Source: Chloroflexota bacterium (GTDB taxonomy: Bacteria > Chloroflexota > Dehalococcoidia > Tepidiformales > Tepidiformaceae). From it: 64,000 nucleotides of DNA. The stretch is taken from NCBI GenBank assembly GCA_016191435.1, contig JACPOQ010000083.1:1-64000 (forward strand). The letters are read 5' to 3'. Shown in pieces: positions 1 to 14,968 of this stretch. The notes below the pieces were generated by a model, which was not told the origin of the DNA, made no database searches, and saw nothing but the letters and a program-made list of their open reading frames with translations. The first letter of the stretch is position 1. Every line of letters begins with the position of its first letter. The translations under genes and the position numbers were made by a program.

Positions 1-1
1 C

Positions 2-187
2 GAAGTTGAGCGCGCGCTCCGCCGTCGCCATCGCCATCGGCCATTGCCTCCGCCCGCTCCACCACCCGCGCCCGCGCCCGCATCCCAGGCTCCTGTGCCC
101 GGCGCTTCCTACGTGGCCACCTTCCGCGATGGCAAGCCCACACCCGCCCATCCCTGGAGTCGCCGGCGAGTCTCTGCAAAAATGTAA
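2..187 (+). CDS. C-terminal end of an unidentified Pro/Ala-rich protein (partial)
   Basis: The reading frame is open from the left window edge to a TAA at 185-187. The first third is basic (Arg/His-rich), followed by a Pro/Ala-rich stretch and a short tail of mixed composition. Pro/Ala-rich linkers near a C-terminus are common in secreted or modular proteins, but no family can be named from 61 residues. It may simply be an open frame in GC-rich DNA. The next recognisable coding sequence is on the opposite strand and begins to lose homology right at this stop. Confidence 0.3.
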   Translation, partial: EVERALRRRHRHRPLPPPAPPPAPAPASQAPVPGASYVATFRDGKPTPAHPWSRRRVSAKM

Positions 188-189
188 GC

Positions 190-428
190 CACACCCCATC
201 TCGACCGGTATCAGTGCGAAGGTCGATGACAATGCTACGCTTGTTGCTGTTGACCGCTAGGAAGTAGGTCGCCTGGTCGCCCTTGCGAGATAGCCCGGCG
301 ACGCGCGCCATGTCGCCGTTCGGCGGCTCGACCTTCACCACATCGGCGCCGAAATCGCCCAAGAGCATGGTGCAATACGGCCCCGCAATCGCGCGGGAGA
401 GGTCGACGACTCGGATATCTCGCAGCAT
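190..428 (-). pseudogene. CaiB/BaiF (family III) CoA-transferase, N-terminal remnant
   Basis: Reading leftwards from an ATG at 428, the first ~80 residues are a typical family III CoA-transferase start: MLRDIRVVDLS, then AGPYCTMLLGDFGADVVKVE, then NSNKRSIVIDL. These enzymes move CoA between acyl-CoA and a free acid, and the catalytic Asp lies further downstream than this fragment reaches. After about position 195 the frame stays open to the window edge but no longer resembles the family, so the gene seems to be cut or recombined there. The catalytic region is absent from the window. The family call is firm; the pseudogene call is an inference from the loss of homology. Confidence 0.6.
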
Positions 429-571
429 TGTCGCCAGCCTCCTCGAAGCATGGGCCGCCGGCGTTCGGCCCCGGCGGCTTTCAGCCCGCCCGTGCGGGCC
501 AAATCGTTCGGATCGTCGATGCCGGCTTCCGGCAGTTCCTCCGATGTCACCCCGGCCTACGCCTTCAGCCA

Positions 572-730
572 GACATCGCCCTGGCCAAGGTGCGGCTTGC
601 CATTCCGTTGCGCAGGCTCAGGCTCATGAAGGAAGTCGGCGCAGTCGTCGCCTTCCTCGCCTCCGAGGGAGGGGCGTACATCACCGGCCAGAACATCAGG
701 GTGGACGGTGGACTTGCGCGACCGATCTGA
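572..730 (+). pseudogene. Short-chain dehydrogenase/reductase, C-terminal remnant
   Basis: The frame encodes DIALAKVRLAIPLRRL, then [20 protein letters not shown] and NIRVDGGL before a TGA at 728-730. This is the hallmark C-terminus of FabG-like SDR enzymes (P-L-x-R, E-[VI]-xx-xVxFLAS, ITGQ, DGG). The Rossmann nucleotide-binding motif and the Ser-Tyr-Lys catalytic residues are missing, and upstream codons do not resemble an SDR, so this is the tail of a truncated gene. It overlaps the longest possible reading of the following sensor kinase, which argues for that gene starting later, at 792. Confidence 0.7.
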
Positions 731-791
731 CCTTCCGCGCGAAGGCTCAGAACCGAGTAGGATTCGACCGATTATCCACTGGGGCCGAGCT

Positions 792-7264
<6,473 letters not shown>

Positions 7265-7265
<1 letters not shown>

Positions 7266-8416
7266 TGGAAGACGCCCGAGCGGCCAGGGTGCTCGTGGTC
7301 GATGATGACCCGCTCAACCGGATGATGCTCACGCTCGGGCTTGAAGAGCAGGGCCACGAGGTTGTCCAGGCGGAGGACGGCCAGGCCGCACTGGACCTGC
7401 TCGAGCAGGAACCCTTTGACCTCGTGATCACGGATATCGAGATGCCGCGCCTCGATGGGCACGCACTCCTCGACCGCCGGCGCGCCGCCGTTCGTTGGAG
7501 CGACACCCCGTTCATCGTGGTCTCCGGGGTAGACGAGATGGAGAGCGTCGTGCGCTGCATCCAGCGCGGCGCGGAGGACTACCTCCCCAAGCCGTTCGAC
7601 CCTGTACTGCTTGCAGCGCGAGTCGGGGCATCGTTGGAAAAGAAGCGCCTGCGTGACAGCGAACACGCGCTCCTAGAGACGGTCTCGCGCATGGCGAAAG
7701 AATTGCGCGAGTGGAACCAACAGCTTGAAGCCCGTGTCGAGGAGAAAGTGCGCGAGGTCGACCGGCTAGGCAAGCTGCAGCGCTTCGTTGCGCCGCAGCT
7801 TGCCGACATCTTGATGTCCGACCGGGACGGGGTGCTTGAGAGCCATCGGCGCGAGATTGCCGTGCTGTTCTGCGACCTGCGGGGATTCACGCCATTTTCC
7901 GAAACTGCCGAACCCGAGGACGTAATGGCTGTCCTTCGTGAGCTGCACGAGGGCGTTGTCCCGCTCGTCTTCGCCCATGAGGGCACGCTCGCTCAGTTCA
8001 CCGGGGATGGGATGATGATCATCTTCAACGACCCGATCCCCTGCACTGACCCGGCGGTTCGGGCGGTCGACCTCGGCGTGGCCATGATCGAGCGCGCACG
8101 GGAGCTGGCGGAGGTCTGGCGAAAGCGTGGCCATGTCCTGGAAATGGGAGCTGGCGTCGCCTTCGGTTATGCCACCTGTGGACGGATCGGTTTCGAGGGA
8201 CGCTTTGAGTACACCGCAATCGGTCCCGTCGTGAACCTCGCTGCGAGGCTTTGCGGGGAAGCACGCGGAGGTCAACTCCTTGTGAATGAGCGGGTTCGAG
8301 GCGTAATCGAAGCGACGCATCGGATTGAAGATGCGGGCGAACTCAGCCTGAAGGGTATCGGCCGACCCCTCAGGGGTTACGTGGTGACGGGCACCTTCAC
8401 GGGCGAAGAGCCGTAA
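7265..8416 (+). CDS. Response regulator with class III adenylate/guanylate cyclase output
   Basis: 383 residues. An N-terminal receiver (RVLVVDDDPLN; phospho-acceptor Asp57 in TDIEMP; Lys109 in LPKPFD) is followed by a coiled-coil linker (about 125-175) and a class III nucleotidyl cyclase domain. Asp204 (FCDLRGF) and Asp248 (FTGDGM) fit the two metal-binding aspartates, and the C-terminal half keeps the NLAARLC segment. The ATG overlaps the TGA of the sensor kinase (TGATG), so translation is probably coupled and the kinase is the likely phosphodonor. The predicted effect is phosphorylation-controlled cNMP synthesis in the cytoplasm. Whether it makes cAMP or cGMP cannot be judged with confidence from sequence alone. 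Confidence 0.92.
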
Positions 8417-8999
8417 CTCTTATCGCGTATCGTCGTCCGCGATTTGGCCGAATTCAGTAACGTTGCAGCTGAGGCAGCAGCTGACTTTATCCAGCAGTCG
8501 GCAAACGTTTCCAACGTTGCATCTGCCCCGCCAGCCTGACCGTGCTATTCAACCGGATGGAATCGCGCGGGCTCGCCGCAGCCATCTCGGCTCGTCCGAA
8601 AGCTATCCGGGCGCAGGCGTGTCCGTTGGAGTGGCCTACGCGATCGACCATTTGCACACCGCGTCCGGTCAATCTCGATTCGATGACAGTGTCTTCACAG
8701 GGGGCAGCATGGATTTGGGCCAGGCGATGCAATGTGCACTCGATCACATGCAGCACGCGCGGGCCCGGGCTTGTGACCGCCTCCTTCATGAGCACATATG
8801 ATCACTTGTAGGCGCGTAAGCAGTTGCGGGTCCCCGATACTCGTTTCGGTCCAGCCATCGTCCCGGGCGGTTCGACGTGCCCGGCAACCTGACCGCAGCA
8901 TGATCGGTGACCATGAGCCTCTCGTCTCCTTTGGGTTAGACTGCTCGCCATGCCCTCGAAGGATGCAAGCATAGTTGGCCGCCCCACGGGCATTGTTGT
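8417..8999. other. Intergenic stretch with no recognisable gene
   Basis: About 580 bases between the cyclase gene and the left end of the IS21 element. Open frames of up to about 110 codons exist on both strands (for example 8463-8801 plus and 8487-8795 minus), but none resembles a known family or has a convincing start, and the two overlap each other almost fully, as expected by chance in GC-rich DNA. No terminator-like hairpin was recognised. Confidence 0.5.
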
Positions 9000-9098
9000 G
9001 AATCGCCAGAGTTAATGTCCGGCTTGGGGCGCAGATCGCCAGAGTGATGCCGGGTGCGATCGCCACGGTGATGCCGGGATCGCCAAGGTCATGCCGGT
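9000..9098 (+). repeat. IS21 left-end repeat array
   Basis: Four related motifs of the form GATCGCCAnnGTnATGCCGG occur at 9000-9022, 9034-9054, 9058-9078 and 9078-9098. They are probably transposase-binding sites. The last one contains an ATG (9091) in frame with istA, which is why that ATG is an unlikely start codon. Degenerate versions of the same motif recur at 11576-11617, beside the second IS21 stub. Confidence 0.75.
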
Positions 9099-9174
9099 CT
9101 CCAGAAGGTCCTTTCTTGACGATGACGCCGACTGTCCCGTTGAGGGGGTCGGCATGGCATTTCTGGAGGTCCAC

Positions 9175-10734
9175 ATGGTCCAGGTGAAGGAGATTCTGCG
9201 GCGCTGGCAGGCCGGCGAAAGCAAGATGGCGATTGGCCGTGCCAGCGGTGTTTCGGCACGCACGGTCGGGCGGTACATCGAGGCGGCGTCGGCCCTTGGA
9301 ATCAAGCGCGACGGAGAGCCGCCGGGCGAAGAGGTGCTGGCTCAGCTCCTGCGCCGCAACCATCCCGATCCGCTACCGGCGCGGCAGACTCCGGCGGCCG
9401 CCAGCCTGGCGGGAAGGGAAGAGCAGCTGGCCCGCTGGCTCAAGGAGGAGCGGCTGCAACTCACACGGGTGCATGAGTTGCTCGTGCGTGACGGCACCAG
9501 CGTCTCCTACACGAGCCTCCGGAGGTATGTGCGCGAAGCGGGTCTGTGGAAGCCGGCGCGGGCGACCGTGCTAATGGCCCAGTGGCCGGCGGGCGAGGTC
9601 GCGGAGATGGACTTCGGCAAGCTCGGGAGCATCGTCGATGCCATCACCGCCAAGCGTCAGACCGTCTGGGCGCTGCTGGTCGTCTTGCCGTACAGCCGTC
9701 ACTGCTTCGCCTAGCCGATGTTGCAGCAGACACTGGCCGAGTGCATCGAGGGGCTGGAGATGGCCTGGCGCTTCTTTGGCGGCGTGCCCCAGCGCCTCAT
9801 ATTGGACAACTTCCCGGCAGCGGTCGCGGGCGCTGACGCCCTCGAGCCACGACCGACACGCGGCTTCCTCGAGTACTCCCAGGAGCGTGGCTTCTTCATC
9901 GACGCGGCGAGGGTACGAAAGCCGAGGGACAAGCCCCACGTCGAGCGCGGCATCCAGTACGTGCGGGAGCGCTTCTCTAAGGGAGGCACCTTCCGTGACC
10001 TGGACGACTGCAGGGAGCAGGCCGAGCGCTGGTGCCGCGACGTTGCTGGCCTCCGCGTCCACGGCACGACCCGCCAGCTTCCACGCGCCGCCTTCGAAGT
10101 CGAGGAGCGTGCCAGTCTCCAGCCCTACGACGGCGTCATCTACGACGTGCCCGTCTGGAAGGAGGTCACGGTCCATCCCGACCACCACGTCAGCTACGGT
10201 CAGGCGCTCTACTCAGTAACGTCCACGACCTGCCCTCCGGGGACGAAGCTGGAGGTGCGCGGCGACCGTGGCCTCGTGAAGCTCTACCGGCGCGGCGAAC
10301 TCGTGAAGGTACATCCGCGACAGCACCGTGGCGGCCGCTCCACTGACGCCGATGACTACCCGGCCGAGAAGACCGCGTACGCTCTGCGTGCTCCCGACCG
10401 CGTCGTGCGCAAGGCTGCCGAACTGGGTTCCAGCGTGGAAGCCTTCGCCCAGAAGCTCTTTGAAGGTCCCTTGCCCTGGGCCAAACTGCGAGCCGGCCAG
10501 AAGCTGGTATCACTCGGAGAACGCTACGGCGGAGAACGGCTCGATGCCGCCTGCAAACGTGCACTGGCCTATGACCTCGTCGATGTCCGCCGTGTCCATC
10601 GCATCCTCCTCCAGGCCCTCGGCCCGGCGACGCCTGCGGAAGCGGGAGCAGCGACTCCGCTGGGCAGCCGCTTCGCACGGCCGGGAAGCGCCTTCGACCA
10701 CCATCAGCCGGCCTTGCAGGAGGCCACGGCATGA
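9175..10734 (+). pseudogene. istA: IstA transposase of IS21 family, interrupted by an in-frame TAG
   Basis: The start at ATG 9175 is chosen because GGAGG lies five bases upstream (9165-9169) and the product then begins MVQVKEILRRWQ, like other IstA proteins. An HTH region (SKMAIGRASGVSARTVGRYI) precedes an rve integrase core with MDFG (first Asp), ILDN (second Asp) and HVERGI (Glu). A TAG at 9712-9714 splits the frame between the first and second catalytic acids. The reading frame is unchanged on both sides, and homologues carry Trp at this point (SRHCF-x-W-P), so a TGG to TAG change is the simplest explanation. Without readthrough the catalytic triad cannot be assembled in one chain. Confidence 0.88.
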
Positions 10735-11492
10735 GCCTGGAAGCAGACCTCGTCGCCCTCCTCAAACGCCTCAAGCTTGGCCAAACCATCCCGACCCTGC
10801 CGGACCGCCTCGCCCTGGCCCGCGCCCAGAAGCTCGACTACGCCGCCTTCCTCACCCTCATCCTCGCCGACGAGGTCCAGCGCCGCGATGCCCAGCAGCT
10901 CGAACGGCGGCTTCTCCAGGCCGGCTTCGAAGAACGCGTAACCCTCGCCGACTTCGACTGGACGACCTCGATCCAGCTCGACCGCCGGCACCTCAACGAG
11001 CTGTTCTCGCTGCAGTTCCTGCAGCGCAAGGAGCACGTCCTCTTCATCGGGCCGGTCGGCGTCGGCAAGACCTTCCTCGCCCAGGCGCTCGGCGCTGCCG
11101 CCACTCGTGCAGCTCACTCGGTCCTCTTCCGTCGAGCCGACCTCCTTCTCCGCGAGCTCGGCCAGGCCCGCGCCGACCACAGCTTCGAGGCCGTCTTCCG
11201 CCGTTACCTGGCTCCAGACCTTCTCGTGTTGGACGACTTCGGCCTCCACCGCCTGACGCCGCAACAGTCGGAGGACCTCTACGCCCTCATCATCGAGCGC
11301 CACCGCCGCTCGTCCTTCATCGTCACGTCCAACCGCGACGTCAGCGAATGGGTTGGCCTCTTCGCCGACCCCATTCTCGCCAACTCCGCACTCGACCGCC
11401 TCGCCAACGGCGCCCACCAGCTCGTCATCGAAGGGCCGAGCTACCGCGCCAAGCTCGCGCCGCGGCCACCCTCGGAGGCGTCCATGGAGTAG
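10731..11492 (+). CDS. istB: IstB ATPase, transposition helper of the IS21 element
   Basis: 253 residues, the usual length for IstB. It is a DnaC/DnaA-like AAA+ ATPase that assembles on DNA and stimulates the IstA transposase. Walker A is GPVGVGKT and Walker B is LLVLDDFG, followed by a sensor segment SFIVTSNRD. The ATG overlaps the istA TGA (ATGA), so expression depends on istA translation reaching its end; the amber codon in istA may therefore also reduce IstB output. The reading frame is intact. Confidence 0.95.
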   Translation: MSLEADLVALLKRLKLGQTIPTLPDRLALARAQKLDYAAFLTLILADEVQRRDAQQLERRLLQAGFEERVTLADFDWTTSIQLDRRHLNELFSLQFLQRKEHVLFIGPVGVGKTFLAQALGAAATRAAHSVLFRRADLLLRELGQARADHSFEAVFRRYLAPDLLVLDDFGLHRLTPQQSEDLYALIIERHRRSSFIVTSNRDVSEWVGLFADPILANSALDRLANGAHQLVIEGPSYRAKLAPRPPSEASME

Positions 11493-11512
11493 CACAATCG
11501 TCAGGCGAAGGG

Positions 11513-11551
11513 TGGCTCAATGACCGCTGTCACGCCTGGCTCAATGACCGC
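11513..11551 (+). repeat. IS21 right-end direct repeats
   Basis: TGGCTCAATGACCGC occurs twice (11513-11527 and 11537-11551) with a 24-base period, just downstream of istB. These resemble the multiple terminal repeats that mark IS21 ends. Confidence 0.7.
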
Positions 11552-11575
11552 CGCGATTGACAGTAACACCCGGGC

Positions 11576-11745
11576 GATCGCCGGAGTGATACCAGCATCG
11601 TCAGAGTGACGCCGACTCTAGGAACCGTCTTCCGTGCGGATGAAGCCGACCGATGAGGACGTCAGGGGGGCGTTTCTGGAGGTGCTGATCGTGCAGGTCC
11701 GAGAGGTTGTCCGGCGGTGGCAGGCCGGGGACAACAAAAGCCGCG
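11576..11745 (+). pseudogene. Stub of a second IS21 element: left-end motifs plus first ~35 codons of istA
   Basis: Directly after the IS21 right end, two copies of the left-end motif reappear (GATCGCCGGAGTGATACC and a degenerate neighbour), followed by a diverged copy of the istA leader and start: AFLEVLIVQVREVVRRWQAG compared with AFLEVHMVQVKEILRRWQAG in the complete copy. Homology stops at about 11740. The nucleotide divergence means it is not a recent duplicate of the neighbouring element. It is probably what remains of an older IS21-family insertion, into or beside which the newer one landed. Confidence 0.8.
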
Positions 11746-12407
11746 ACGTTAGCGCCCGTTCTTGTCGAGCTGGTTCGTCCCGACCCTGTCGGTCCACGCG
11801 CCCGCCACAAGTGTCGAGACGAATGCCCAACGGAAGCTCAGTCCCAGAATCACGGCAAGTGCCACAGTTCGTGGGGCCCGACCACCCCGGACGGACTGCA
11901 GACGGTACCTGCGTTCCGGCTTACGGCGATCCGGTCAGCGAAGCGCTCGCCTTTAGGGCGAACAGGCGATCGGCGTCGGGCGCGCGTTCCTTCTCAGCCC
12001 GGGCCTCGCGGTCGCCGACTGCCCGGCGCCCTTTCTTCGCGGGGGCGACCCGCGGTCCTCCTAACGTCCCTCGAGCCTGAGCTCGAGCATGAAGCCCAGA
12101 GTCGGTGTTTGTTGGTCGCTTTCGAACATACATGCCGATGTTCGTACAGTGGTGATAAACCGAACGGGATTCGAGATTCCCTTCCGAGTCGAGGTGGTCT
12201 TCCCGGGGCGCCAGCCGCGGAAAAAACAAGCCTGAAGCCGGACGGACGGACGACTGGCGGCGCCCAGGGTGCTCTCTGGCCCGATGGAACGCACGATCCA
12301 GAGGCGAGCGATGTGGCGGCCCCCGAATTCGCGACACGAGCAGGCGCAGTTGGCCCTTGGGACGATTACGGGGACGCCGAAAGCGCCGTCCGCAGGCGGT
12401 TGTCGCC
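11746..12407. other. No intact gene; possible fragment of a small membrane protein on the minus strand
   Basis: About 660 bases following the IS21 stub. On the minus strand, 11749-11937 is an open frame whose C-terminal part has one hydrophobic segment (TVALAVILGLSFRWAFVSTL) before a TAA; it could be a truncated gene or chance. Longer frames on either strand (such as 11921-12874 minus, which runs through the transporter gene) are low-complexity Arg/Pro/Ala and are not believable. A palindrome at 12123-12144 is listed separately. Confidence 0.4.
12123..12144. promoter_or_regulatory. Inverted repeat CGAACAT-N8-ATGTTCG
   Basis: Perfect 7-bp arms (12123-12129 and 12138-12144) separated by eight bases. 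The arms resemble the half-sites of LexA boxes of the CGAAC-N4-GTTCG type, but the spacing is twice as long as that consensus, so a LexA role is doubtful. No confident gene starts immediately beside it. A binding site for another dimeric regulator is equally possible. Confidence 0.35.
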
Positions 12408-12576
12408 ATGCCTCGGTTGATGCGGCGGAAAGCGCCGCTGCAGAAGGCCGGCCGCCAAGGCATCGACTGAGAAGCCTTCCGCGCGTGTACTCGTGAAGGC
12501 TCGCTTGGACCGGATTGGCGCTCTGAGTCGTTCGGCCATTGCGGCGCTGCTGAAGGCGGCTGAGACTGCCCGGTAG
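12408..12576 (+). pseudogene. Possible small Lys/Ala-rich protein, frameshifted
   Basis: An ATG at 12408 opens a basic segment (MPRLMRRKAPLQKAGR). A +1 shift near 12450 joins it to a frame reading KASTEKPSARVLVKARLD and then GALSRSAIAALLKAAETAR, ending at TAG 12574-12576. The combined product would be a short Lys/Ala-rich, partly helical protein. Neither half is recognised, and both could be chance open frames. It ends 20 bases before the VIT-family gene. Confidence 0.22.
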
Positions 12577-12596
12577 AAGGCCAAGAGGTGACCGCA

Positions 12597-13322
12597 ATGC
12601 CTAACGCCACTGCACCGCCGCGGCCGCACGGGGAGCGGCATGGGGTGTCAAGTGCAGGGAAACTGAATTGGCTCAGGGCCGCAGTACTCGGCGCCAACGA
12701 CGGCATCGTTTCCATTGCCGGGCTGGTCGTGGGTGTTGCCGGGGCGACGAGTTCCTCGAGCGAAATTCTGACTGCCGGTATCGCGGGGATCGTAGCTGGC
12801 GCGATCTCCATGGCTGCCGGTGAGTACGTCTCGGTCAGCAGCTCGCGCGACACAGAGCGGGCCTTGCTCGACAAGGAGCGAGCAGAGCTTCGAGAGTCTC
12901 CCGTCCAGGAGCTTGAGGAGTTGGCGTCCCTTTACGAGCGACGGGGGGTGAGCCGGGAGACGGCCATGGTCGTGGCGCGGGAGCTAACCGCCCACAACGG
13001 CTTTGCCGCCCACGCGGATGCCGAGCTGAGGATTGATCCGGAGAATCTGACCAACCCCTGGCATGCAGCGCTGGCCTCGGCGGCAGCATTCCTCGCTGGA
13101 GCCGTGATCCCGCTGATCGCAATCATCGTGCCGCCGGAGGCCCTGCGGCTCCCGGTCGCTTTTGTTTCGGTTCTGGCAGCTCTCGCGGTCACAGGCACGA
13201 TCAGTGCCAAAGCAGGAGGTGCCTCTGTTTTACGGGCGACAATTCGGGTGGTTAGCGGCGGGGCGCTGGCAATGGTCGTGACCTACACGATTGGCCGCCT
13301 CTTCGATGCATCCGGCGTCTGA
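12597..13322 (+). CDS. VIT1/CCC1-family iron/manganese transporter
   Basis: 241 residues. The start at ATG 12597 is preferred over the in-frame GTG 12588 because AAGAGG sits eight bases upstream. The protein has the VIT family layout: an opening segment WLRAAVLGANDGIVSIAGLV (first membrane helix), a second helix that runs into MAAGEYVSVSSSRD, a charged cytosolic region (about 75-135; the family metal-binding domain, here Glu-rich with LDKERAEL), then three C-terminal hydrophobic segments. Members move Fe2+ or Mn2+ across a membrane, usually out of the cytosol. The gene stands alone among mobile-element debris with no obvious operon partner. Confidence 0.92.
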   Translation: MPNATAPPRPHGERHGVSSAGKLNWLRAAVLGANDGIVSIAGLVVGVAGATSSSSEILTAGIAGIVAGAISMAAGEYVSVSSSRDTERALLDKERAELRESPVQELEELASLYERRGVSRETAMVVARELTAHNGFAAHADAELRIDPENLTNPWHAALASAAAFLAGAVIPLIAIIVPPEALRLPVAFVSVLAALAVTGTISAKAGGASVLRATIRVVSGGALAMVVTYTIGRLFDASGV

Positions 13323-13386
13323 CGCCTCCGTCCCGCCCAGAATGCATCACGGTCCCTCGCGCGAACGTAGCGGTCACAGCCACGAG

Positions 13387-14076
13387 TCAGGTGTCGGCGC
13401 TCGCTTCTCCGTTCTCTCCTAGTGTTGCATCGTCGGCGAGGAACAATCGTTTCCAACTACTCCCGAGCCACGCGGCGTACTGTTCCACGGACCACCCACG
13501 TTCCTGCACGAGCAGCCCAAACAGTTCGGGGCCGTTCATCGCCCAGATGGTGGCCGCGACCTCGTCCACGGTAAGGCCATCGCGGACGCTGCCGGTGGCG
13601 ATCATTTCCCCTGCCAGCAATTGCATGTTTGCGGCGCGGCGCTGTGATATTTCGCTCCACATCTGGGCGATCTCCGGGCTGGTCGCGGCGGCTCCGCGGA
13701 CGACCAGAAGCAGCGGCGCGAGCCGAGTCTGGATCGATGCGACGGCACTCGCGTACCGCTCGAGCTTGCGCCCCGCCGAAGGCTCCGCGCGAACGGCTCG
13801 CACGTAGTCCCGTTCCAGCGCCGGCACCGCGTCGTCGCTCATCGCGATGACCGATTCGACCAGTAGCCGGAACAGCGCCGGCTTGCGGCCCGCGGATTCA
13901 TAGACCGTATCCACTGCGACGCCGGCTTCCGCGGCGACGGCCGACATCGTTGTCGCTTCATACCCGTTGGCGACGAACAGCCGAAAGGCAGCGTCAAGGA
14001 TGGCCCGGCGGGTCCGGGCCGCGGCAACGGCCCGGCCGCTCGCATCATAACGGCGCGTCTTGGCAGGCTCTTCCAT
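13387..14076 (-). CDS. TetR/AcrR-family transcriptional regulator
   Basis: 229 residues. The N-terminal HTH is clear: AARTRRAILDAAFRLFVANG, then YEATTMSAVAAEAGVAVDTVY. The C-terminal ligand domain is Ala/Leu-rich and keeps the TetR helical pattern without a recognisable ligand signature. The gene is divergent from the 100-residue protein at 14138. The 61-base intergenic region holds a perfect 16-bp inverted repeat, which is the obvious operator for autorepression and for control of the neighbour. Confidence 0.93.
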   Translation of the reverse strand: MEEPAKTRRYDASGRAVAAARTRRAILDAAFRLFVANGYEATTMSAVAAEAGVAVDTVYESAGRKPALFRLLVESVIAMSDDAVPALERDYVRAVRAEPSAGRKLERYASAVASIQTRLAPLLLVVRGAAATSPEIAQMWSEISQRRAANMQLLAGEMIATGSVRDGLTVDEVAATIWAMNGPELFGLLVQERGWSVEQYAAWLGSSWKRLFLADDATLGENGEASADT

Positions 14077-14090
14077 AGAGGAATAGCTTA

Positions 14091-14129
14091 CTCCAAATTA
14101 ATCCGATGCTGTCTCGGATTAATTTGGAG
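14091..14129. promoter_or_regulatory. Perfect 16-bp inverted repeat, likely TetR operator
   Basis: The arms CTCCAAATTAATCCGA (14091-14106) and its exact reverse complement (14114-14129) are separated by seven bases. The AT-rich core stands out in GC-rich surroundings. The right arm covers the Shine-Dalgarno sequence (GGAGG, 14126-14130) of the rightward gene, and the left arm lies 14 bases from the regulator's start codon. A bound dimer could block both promoters; as RNA the palindrome could also mask the ribosome binding site. Confidence 0.85.
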
Positions 14130-14137
14130 GACGACAG

Positions 14138-14440
14138 ATGTATGCCTGGAGCCAGGACCTCCCCATCAACGACGAGATCTACGAACGCATCCGCGAACGG
14201 CTGGGCAACGTGAAGTTGGACGGCCTCATCGTCCACCTGGCGATACGCGAAGAGCACGGCCACCTGCGCTACATCGATGTCTGGGAATCGGAAACCAAGT
14301 GCGACGCCGCGTTTGCAGCGCACATTCACCCGGCCGTGTACGCGGCCTTCAAGGAGATCGGCTTGAAGCCCGCCGGGGAGCCCACCCGCATCCCGATCGA
14401 TATCGTCGAGGTACGTGTAGCGGACGGCGTGGTCGTGTAA
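14138..14440 (+). CDS. Small protein of unknown function, probable target of the divergent TetR regulator
   Basis: 100 residues from ATG 14138, with GGAGG seven bases upstream. The sequence includes LDGLIVHLAIREEHGHLRYI, then DVWESETKCDAAFAAHIHPA, then IDIVEVRVADGVVV. The mix of beta-strands with an invariant-looking HIHPA segment fits a dimeric alpha-beta barrel (ABM/EthD-like) fold, but that is an impression rather than a match. Small proteins like this are often paired with TetR regulators as inducer-modifying or detoxifying enzymes. There is no signal peptide or membrane segment. Confidence 0.75.
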   Translation: MYAWSQDLPINDEIYERIRERLGNVKLDGLIVHLAIREEHGHLRYIDVWESETKCDAAFAAHIHPAVYAAFKEIGLKPAGEPTRIPIDIVEVRVADGVVV

Positions 14441-14968
14441 CCCAAGCCGGCTGGGTGGCCGGGTCAACTGGTGGGCTCCAGCTTGCCCCATCCCCTGCTA
14501 CCTGCACTTGGCTGCGGGTTGCCACGAGGGTGACGGTGCGTGGGGCCTCCGCCCTGAGACCTCCATTGCCTTTCCGAACGCGCCAAACCGCCTCTTTCGG
14601 ACGGAGGAGGTAGAGGGCCGTGCCATCCGGGATTGGGCCCGGCGCTGCCATCACTCAGTCTGAGTAGCGAGCTGAATTCAGGCATGATCTTCAGGTGACC
14701 TTTCTTCGGGCAGACTTGGACGACGAGTCGCTCTGACCTGTCTGTATATCAGCTGATCTTCGGGTCCCTTGAGCATGTTGGCCAAGTCTCGAACTAAAAA
14801 TTTGGGCTGTGGAACGGGCTCGCGGTCGTCGTGAGCTTCGTTGCCGACGTCTCCATCGAGAGAATAAACGTGCCAAAGTCCCCGAATGCCGGCCGCTCAA
14901 CGATGCCAACGACCGGGCTTGGGCCGATGCCATCGGGGCAGGTCACTGTGGCGTAAGCTGTTCCCCTC
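14441..14968. other. Intergenic stretch without a supported gene
   Basis: About 530 bases. The frame just before the next gene (14815-14955, plus) codes for a plausible tail, GLAVVVSFVADVSIERINV, ending in TAA 14 bases before the next ATG, but it has a stop directly upstream and no start codon. Other frames are low-complexity. An AT-rich patch near 14790-14815 may hold a promoter. No RNA gene was recognised. Confidence 0.45.

Larger units (their letters stand above)
9000..11567 (+). mobile_element. IS21-family insertion sequence (istA nonsense, istB intact)
   Basis: The element contains istA and istB in the standard order with an ATGA overlap. Its left side carries a row of related ~21-bp motifs (9000-9098) and its right side two copies of TGGCTCAATGACCGC (11513-11527 and 11537-11551); multiple internal end repeats are characteristic of IS21 transposase binding sites. 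The exact termini are not proven. A loose inverted match between GTTAATGTC near 9011 and GACAGTAAC near 11560 is the best candidate, and no target-site duplication was found. The nonsense codon in istA suggests the copy cannot move by itself. Confidence 0.85.

Noticed and set aside
9091..9174. istA start at ATG 9091
   Set aside because: This ATG lies inside a left-end repeat; ATG 9175 has GGAGG at good spacing and gives the family-typical N-terminus.
11921..12874. 317-codon minus-strand frame
   Set aside because: It runs antisense through the start of the VIT-family transporter and is low-complexity; no motif supports it.
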